Positions 5,873-9,695 of a stretch of DNA of 9,695 bases are shown here, piece by piece. A program made the position numbers and the translations under genes. The DNA is from an uncultured Bacteroidales bacterium (GTDB lineage Bacteria; Bacteroidota; Bacteroidia; Bacteroidales; F082), in the NCBI GenBank assembly GCA_937902805.1, contig CALEMB010000225.1, forward strand, positions 1 to 9,695. The letters are read 5' to 3'. Numbering within the stretch: the first letter of the stretch is position 1; every line of letters starts with the position of its first letter. A model generated the notes under the pieces. It saw nothing but the letters and a program-made list of their open reading frames with translations, had not been told where the DNA came from and ran no database searches.

Positions 5873-7390
5873 ATGAAAGAAGTAAGAGTAAGATTTGCCC
5901 CCAGCCCGACGGGCCCGTTGCACATCGGGGGCGTGAGAACAGCCTTATATAACTACTTGTTCGCCAAGAAGAACGGCGGCAAGATGATCCTCCGCATCGA
6001 GGACACCGACCAAACCCGCTTCGTGCCGGGTGCCGAGCAATATATTGTGGAATCCTTGGACTGGTGCGGCATCAAGTTCGACGAGAGCGACTACGTGGGT
6101 GGTCCCTTTGGCCCCTACAAGCAGAGCAACCGCAAGCACCTCTACAAGCAATACAGCGACGAGCTGCTGGCCAAAGGTTTTGCCTACATCGCCTTCGACA
6201 CGGCCGAGGAACTTGACCAATACCGCAAGGAAGCCGAAGCCAACAAGCAGACCTTCATCTACAACTGCCAGAGCCGCAAGCACCTGCGTAACAGCCTGAC
6301 GATGAGCAAGGAAGAAGTCGACAAGCTGATAGCCGACGGCACGCCTTACACGGTGCGTTTCATGATTCCTGAGGACCGCGAAATCGTCATGCACGACCTT
6401 ATCCGTGGCGAGGTGAAGGTGCAAACCAACACCCTCGACGACAAGGTGCTGTTCAAATCTGACGGTATGCCTACCTACCACCTGGCCAACATCGTCGACG
6501 ACCACCTGATGCAAATCAGTCACGTTATCCGTGGCGAGGAATGGTTGCCTTCTATGCCGCTTCATGTGATGCTGTACGAGGCTTTTGGCTGGGAAGCACC
6601 GCAGTTTGCCCACCTGCCCCTGCTGCTCAAGCCCGATGGTAACGGCAAGCTCAGCAAGCGTGATGGCGACCGTCTCGGTTTCCCCGTCTTCCCGCTGTTT
6701 TGGGTCGACCCGAAAACTGGCGACACGGCCATGGGCTACAAGCAGTCGGGCTACTATCCCGAGGCTTTCATCAATATGCTGGCTTTGCTAGGCTGGAACC
6801 CAGGCACCGAGCAGGAAATCTTCACTATGGACGAGCTCATCCAAGCCTTCTCGCTGGAGCGTTGCAGCAAGAGTGGCGCCAAGTTCAACGTGGAAAAGAC
6901 CAAGTGGTTCAATCATGAGTGGCTCATGCGCAAGTCGAACGAGGAAGTCGGCAAAGATTACCAGGTTTGGCTGAAGGAAGAGAAGGGTCTCGATGTGCCG
7001 CTCGACTTCGCTGTGAAAGTCGCTGGCTTGGTGAAAGATAGAGTCAACTTCGTGAAGGAAATCTGGGACCAGAGCTTCTTCTTCTTCGAGGCCCCGACGG
7101 AATACGACCCTGTGACGGTAAAGAAACGCTGGAAAGAAAACTCCGCTGAGACCATGCTCAAAGTCAAGGAAGTGATCAAGGGTATCGAGCCTTTCACTTT
7201 GGCCAATATCGACGAAACCTTGAACAACTGGATTACCGGCAATGAGCTCAATATGGGTCTTGTGATGAACGGTCTCCGTCTGATGGTGGTCGGTGCCGGC
7301 AAAGGCCCGCACATCGGTGAAATCCTTGAGCTTTTGGGCAAGGAAGAGACACTCAAGCGCATTGATGCTGGCGTGAAAGTATTGGGGTAG
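5873..7390 (+). CDS. gltX: Glutamyl-tRNA synthetase
   Basis: GltX attaches glutamate to tRNA-Glu in the cytoplasm, using ATP. It is a class I synthetase of 505 residues. The HIGH-type signature is in RFAPSPTGPLHIGGVRTA (7-24, with HIGG at 17-20), followed by LRIEDTDQTR (40-49) of the active site. The KMSKS-type signature is KLSKR (259-263). The anticodon-binding helical region follows from about 330 to the end. Between KLSKR and the conserved GYYPEA there are 29 residues (GFPVFPLFWVDPKTGDTAMG and flanks) where E. coli GluRS has about 12, an insertion I associate with Bacteroidota GluRS. The ATG at 5873 is chosen because the conserved Rossmann strand begins at once (MKEVRVRFAPSP). There is no Shine-Dalgarno; the leader just upstream is A/T-rich. 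The gene faces the M28 peptidase tail to tail. Confidence 0.97.
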   Translation: MKEVRVRFAPSPTGPLHIGGVRTALYNYLFAKKNGGKMILRIEDTDQTRFVPGAEQYIVESLDWCGIKFDESDYVGGPFGPYKQSNRKHLYKQYSDELLAKGFAYIAFDTAEELDQYRKEAEANKQTFIYNCQSRKHLRNSLTMSKEEVDKLIADGTPYTVRFMIPEDREIVMHDLIRGEVKVQTNTLDDKVLFKSDGMPTYHLANIVDDHLMQISHVIRGEEWLPSMPLHVMLYEAFGWEAPQFAHLPLLLKPDGNGKLSKRDGDRLGFPVFPLFWVDPKTGDTAMGYKQSGYYPEAFINMLALLGWNPGTEQEIFTMDELIQAFSLERCSKSGAKFNVEKTKWFNHEWLMRKSNEEVGKDYQVWLKEEKGLDVPLDFAVKVAGLVKDRVNFVKEIWDQSFFFFEAPTEYDPVTVKKRWKENSAETMLKVKEVIKGIEPFTLANIDETLNNWITGNELNMGLVMNGLRLMVVGAGKGPHIGEILELLGKEETLKRIDAGVKVLG

Positions 7391-7396
7391 TAGGTG

Positions 7397-7460
7397 CCTG
7401 AGCCCGTCGAAGGCCCGGTGTATGTAAGAAACGGCCCTTCGATCCTTCGACAGGCTCAGG
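7397..7460. repeat. Inverted repeat between convergent genes, CCTGAGCCyGTCGAAGG type
   Basis: The arms CCTGAGCCCGTCGAAGG (7397-7413) and CCTTCGACAGGCTCAGG (7444-7460) pair at 16 of 17 positions, the mismatch being C against A. The 30-base spacer ends with CCCTTCGAT, which partly duplicates the right arm, so the left arm can also pair with 7434-7442. It fills most of the gap between the stops of gltX and the M28 gene and could fold in both transcripts, but neither side has a T-run. This family of palindromes occurs between genes in many bacteria, to my knowledge. Confidence 0.7.
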
Positions 7461-7485
7461 ACCCGAGGACCTGCAAGAAATGGGA

Positions 7486-8703
7486 TTACCAAACGACCAA
7501 ACGTCGGGTGGCAATCCCTTGTTTCGTGCTTATCTTTAACAGATAAACCCCTGAAGGATACGAGTTTGTATCTATCACGAGTTGGGTGCCTCCCTGCGTC
7601 GGATAATGGGATAGGGTCTGCCCCAAGAGGTTGGCTACCACGATGCTTTGAAGTTCATCGTCGGCAAGGACGGTGACGCTTTCTTTTGCCGGGTTAGGAT
7701 AGACAGCCACTTTGACGACCTCGTTTTCAGGCACAGTATAGCCGTTGATTCCCGCCAGTGTTGCCACGAGTCCCAGGTTGAGTTCAGTGAAGCGCTTGGA
7801 CTGTTCCAAGTTATTGACACTCAAACCCAAAACATCTTCTCTAGTGTGAATAAAAGGTGAGCTATCACGTACATCTTCGAAGGGGTGTATGGCGGGGTAG
7901 CCATTGCGGTTGAAGGAGGAATAATCGCTGTCGCCCCAAGCGAGCCAGTCCTGCCAGATGCGCATCTCGGGGAAATAGACGTGGCTGAAGTTTTTGGTGT
8001 AATCCCCTAACAATGAGTCTTGTGTGGTGTACATCAGGTTGACGTGGATGTCGGAGCCTTCAGCGAGATAACCTGTCATATCGAGGTTGAAATAGGCCAC
8101 GATATCCATTCTTTGCTCAGCGCAGTCGTGGGCGTATGCGGCGCTGCCCACCAAGCCGATTTCTTCGGCACACCAGTTGGCGAAGATGACCGTGCGGTCA
8201 AAGGTGTAAGGACTTAACAATCTGGCGGTTTCGAGGATGCCAGCCACACCCGAGGCGTTGTCGTCGGCACCAGGTGAGCGAATGGTATCGGGGTCGTAGC
8301 CATCGGCATTCCACGAGTCGTAATGCGCACCACAAACCACAAACTCTTGGGGTGTTGTCGTGCCCCATTTCACGGCGATGACGTTGTCGGCAGTGCCTTG
8401 TTCGAAGTAGGGCACTTCGAAATCGTGGAGCATCACCGTGTCGGCACCGAAGCTTTTGTAACGGCTTACTAACCAATCTTGTACGTCATAGATAAAACGG
8501 CTGTCGTAACGACGCGTATGGTACGAGCAAAGGTGCTCGATGTTGGCTTGGATGCTGTCAAGAGAGACGGAATCCATCAAAGCGCGGATCTGCGGGTCCT
8601 CTGCCGCAATCACCGGATAATCATGTTCATAAATATGCGGCGCCTGCGCAAAGGCAGCAAATCCGCCCACCAACAACAATGCAATAATAATGATTTTCTT
8701 CAT
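7486..8703 (-). CDS. Secreted M28-family zinc aminopeptidase with T9SS sorting tail
   Basis: A 405-residue M28 metallopeptidase, predicted to remove N-terminal residues from peptides outside the cell. The signal peptide is MKKIIIIALLLVGGFAAFAQ, with cleavage likely near Ala19-Ala21. The catalytic domain (about 40-320) keeps the whole two-zinc site: H127 (GAHYDS), D147 (GADDN), the pair E180-E181 (WCAEEIG), D208 (FNLDM) and H286 (FIHTRED). A C-terminal domain of about 75 residues begins at VAVYPNPA (332-339) and ends GVYLLKISTKQG...RRLVVW, the type A sorting domain of the type IX secretion system. The protein should therefore cross the outer membrane by T9SS, with the tail removed. The MKK start at 8703 begins the signal peptide; in-frame codons further upstream lie in repeat DNA. 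No promoter is visible in the 112-base gap behind it, so it may be transcribed with tsaB. Confidence 0.93.
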   Translation of the reverse strand: MKKIIIIALLLVGGFAAFAQAPHIYEHDYPVIAAEDPQIRALMDSVSLDSIQANIEHLCSYHTRRYDSRFIYDVQDWLVSRYKSFGADTVMLHDFEVPYFEQGTADNVIAVKWGTTTPQEFVVCGAHYDSWNADGYDPDTIRSPGADDNASGVAGILETARLLSPYTFDRTVIFANWCAEEIGLVGSAAYAHDCAEQRMDIVAYFNLDMTGYLAEGSDIHVNLMYTTQDSLLGDYTKNFSHVYFPEMRIWQDWLAWGDSDYSSFNRNGYPAIHPFEDVRDSSPFIHTREDVLGLSVNNLEQSKRFTELNLGLVATLAGINGYTVPENEVVKVAVYPNPAKESVTVLADDELQSIVVANLLGQTLSHYPTQGGTQLVIDTNSYPSGVYLLKISTKQGIATRRLVVW

Positions 8704-8725
8704 AGAACCCAATTTTAATCTAGGC

Positions 8726-8749
8726 GGGGCAGACACATGGGTCAGCCCC
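8726..8749. repeat. GGGGCAGAC palindrome upstream of the M28 gene
   Basis: GGGGCAGAC (8726-8734) and GTCAGCCCC (8741-8749) pair except for one A-A mismatch, around ACATGG. It lies 23 bases upstream of the M28 start, inside the presumed leader. Similar GTAGGGGC...GCCCC palindromes occur between genes of Bacteroidota, as I recall. It could act as a hairpin limiting read-through from tsaB, but it has no T-run. Confidence 0.55.
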
Positions 8750-8750
8750 T

Positions 8751-8816
8751 ACAATTCTCAATTGACTTCGTCGAATGCTTCGCATTTCTCAATTTTCAAT
8801 TCTCAATTCTCAACTC
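8751..8816. repeat. TCAATTC 7-base tandem repeat split by two mini-hairpins
   Basis: Two units (8751-8764) and four units (8789-8816: TCAATTT, TCAATTC, TCAATTC, TCAACTC) of a 7-base repeat flank a 24-base centre. The centre contains GAC-TTC-GTC and AATGC-TTC-GCATT, two small hairpins sharing the loop TTC. The last base of the array is also the last base of the tsaB stop codon. The array fills the gap between tsaB and the M28 gene together with the palindrome at 8726-8749. This composite layout is the kind I associate with dispersed repeats in Bacteroidales genomes. Confidence 0.65.
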
Positions 8817-9514
8817 TAAACTAACCCTTTAACATGCGGTTTCCCCGCCACAAAATCCTTCAAATAAAACGGCTCAAAATACGCCACATCAACAAAATCC
8901 TTGTTAAGCAAGGCCTTTTCCGCCAGGGGACGCATAAAGGCAGCCGAAGGCTTGAAGCCATCAACGACGCTGATATGCTGTTGGTTTTCAAAGAGTTTAC
9001 CAAGCTTCGGGGCACCATCGCCAAAGAGCCAGAGGTGGTGGTCTTTCCGCAACGCTTCAAACGAATTCTCGTCAATAATGAGGGCAGCGGTGTCTTGGAT
9101 TTTGTTCAAGTTGGCGTCGAAAATGGCGGCATAGACTTCCATTCTTCGGGCATCGATCATGGGGATGAGCAGGTCGTTGTCGCCAATTTGGCTACCGAGC
9201 TTCTCTTTCATGCCATAGGCCATAGCTTCCAGGGTGTCGATGGCCATCAGTGGCAGGTCAGCGGCATAACAAATCCCTTTGGCCGTACTCACACCGATAC
9301 GCAATCCTGTATAAGAGCCAGGACCCTTGCTCACCGCCACGGCATCGAGTTGGTGGTAGTCGATATGGGCTGTCTCCATCGCCTCACGGATGAAATTCGT
9401 AATTTTCTCGGAATGCGCATTTTGTCCTTCCGTCTCGCGCAAAGCCAAGGTGCAGCAGCCGTCGTTGAGTGCCACCGAACAAACCGGTGTGGCCGTTTCC
9501 AAACAAAGTATCAT
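8816..9514 (-). CDS. tsaB: tRNA threonylcarbamoyladenosine biosynthesis protein TsaB
   Basis: TsaB (YeaZ) is the non-catalytic ASKHA-fold partner of TsaD. With TsaC/TsaC2 and TsaE it makes t6A at position 37 of tRNAs that read ANN codons. The 232-residue protein matches the family's usual length (about 230). It opens MILCLETATPVCSVAL, the first phosphate-loop-like strand of the fold, and contains the signature KGPGSYTGLRIGVSTAKG (63-80). The N-terminal half is well conserved and the C-terminal half looser, as usual. The tail, YFEPFYLKDFVAGKPHVKG, is of the type seen in Bacteroidota. The ATG at 9514 is chosen because the conserved sequence starts immediately; the longer frame would begin at a TTG inside the promoter's -7 element. 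The leader is only about 15-20 bases. The M28 gene follows 112 bases downstream on the same strand. Confidence 0.95.
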   Translation of the reverse strand: MILCLETATPVCSVALNDGCCTLALRETEGQNAHSEKITNFIREAMETAHIDYHQLDAVAVSKGPGSYTGLRIGVSTAKGICYAADLPLMAIDTLEAMAYGMKEKLGSQIGDNDLLIPMIDARRMEVYAAIFDANLNKIQDTAALIIDENSFEALRKDHHLWLFGDGAPKLGKLFENQQHISVVDGFKPSAAFMRPLAEKALLNKDFVDVAYFEPFYLKDFVAGKPHVKGLV

Positions 9515-9535
9515 TTCAGTGCTAGTTTTATTGTG

Positions 9536-9568
9536 CAAAAATAGGCAAAAAAACCCTTGTAAAACAAA
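9536..9568 (-). promoter_or_regulatory. Promoter of tsaB
   Basis: Read on the minus strand, TATTTTTG followed by CA (plus 9536-9543) matches TAnnTTTG, and TTTG (9565-9568) lies 21 bases upstream. That puts transcription start about 15 bases before the tsaB ATG. A T-rich tract at 9581-9607 separates it from the opposite promoter at 9605-9633. Confidence 0.65.
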
Positions 9569-9604
9569 GCCTTTTCGCCATTATTTATTTTTTTGTTTTT
9601 TTTC

Positions 9605-9633
9605 TTGTATAATAAAAGAAAACCGTATATTTG
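9605..9633 (+). promoter_or_regulatory. Divergent promoter for a gene beyond the right edge
   Basis: TTG at 9605-9607, 18 bases, then TATATTTG at 9626-9633 followed by CA, the same spacing as in the tRNA-Cys promoter. Transcription would run rightward from about 9640. The remaining bases to 9695 contain only ATGs followed by stops within a few codons, so they are probably leader for a gene outside the window. Confidence 0.65.
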
Positions 9634-9695
9634 CAAAGTATTATGCCATTTTAGGTGTTTTCGTATGTGTTTGAAATAGAGTTCGTTAAGAGTAA

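Noticed and set aside
5465..5923. Minus-strand frame across tRNA-Cys and the gltX leader
   Set aside because: It is antisense to a tRNA gene, its terminator and several repeats, and starts inside gltX, so it is a chance frame.
5945..6613. Minus-strand frame of 222 codons inside gltX
   Set aside because: It is the antisense shadow of the conserved catalytic part of GluRS, with the usual Val/His/Leu-rich shadow composition.
8751..8816. Short regular repeats as a CRISPR array
   Set aside because: The units are 7 bases long and directly adjacent without spacers, and there are no cas genes in the window.
8834..9544. Plus-strand frame of 236 codons opposite tsaB
   Set aside because: It is antisense to TsaB, which carries its full signature motif and its own promoter; the plus frame has no recognisable domain.

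Overview
The window looks like a stretch of chromosome from a Bacteroidales (Bacteroidota) bacterium. Three things point there. Most genes are preceded by the Bacteroidota-type -7 element TAnnTTTG rather than a sigma70 -10 box, several with a TTG/TTTG about 18-21 bases upstream. Start codons lack strong Shine-Dalgarno sequences. The protein content (a BACON-domain lipoprotein, an M28 peptidase with a type IX secretion tail, and a GluRS with an insertion after KLSKR) also fits. The species cannot be named from this sequence.

Layout. Positions 1-428 hold no intact gene: a promoter-like element runs straight into a start-less fragment that reads like the C-terminal end of an M15-type peptidase, followed by dispersed and tandem repeats and a hairpin. 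Positions 429-671 (minus) hold a small, AT-rich unknown gene with its own promoter and a strong palindrome at the expected start of its transcript. Then on the plus strand come rnr (RNase R, 917-3124), a BACON-domain lipoprotein (3166-3978), a GT-C type membrane glycosyltransferase-like protein (4028-5437), tRNA-Cys(GCA) (5499-5569) with a near-ideal promoter and terminator, and gltX (glutamyl-tRNA synthetase, 5873-7390). Converging from the right on the minus strand are a secreted M28 zinc peptidase with a T9SS sorting tail (7486-8703) and tsaB (t6A tRNA modification, 8816-9514). A plus-strand promoter at 9605-9633 fires out of the window.

How the genes fit together. Four items serve RNA and translation (rnr, tRNA-Cys, gltX, tsaB), and three serve the envelope or secretion (lipoprotein, GT-C protein, T9SS peptidase). 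I see no dedicated multi-gene pathway, defence system, CRISPR array or complete mobile element. The coding content is mostly housekeeping. The more unusual content is between genes: almost every longer gap carries a different palindromic or tandem repeat, including an 87-base double-hairpin element in the gltX leader whose two arms show compensating stem changes, and a composite repeat filling the tsaB-M28 gap.
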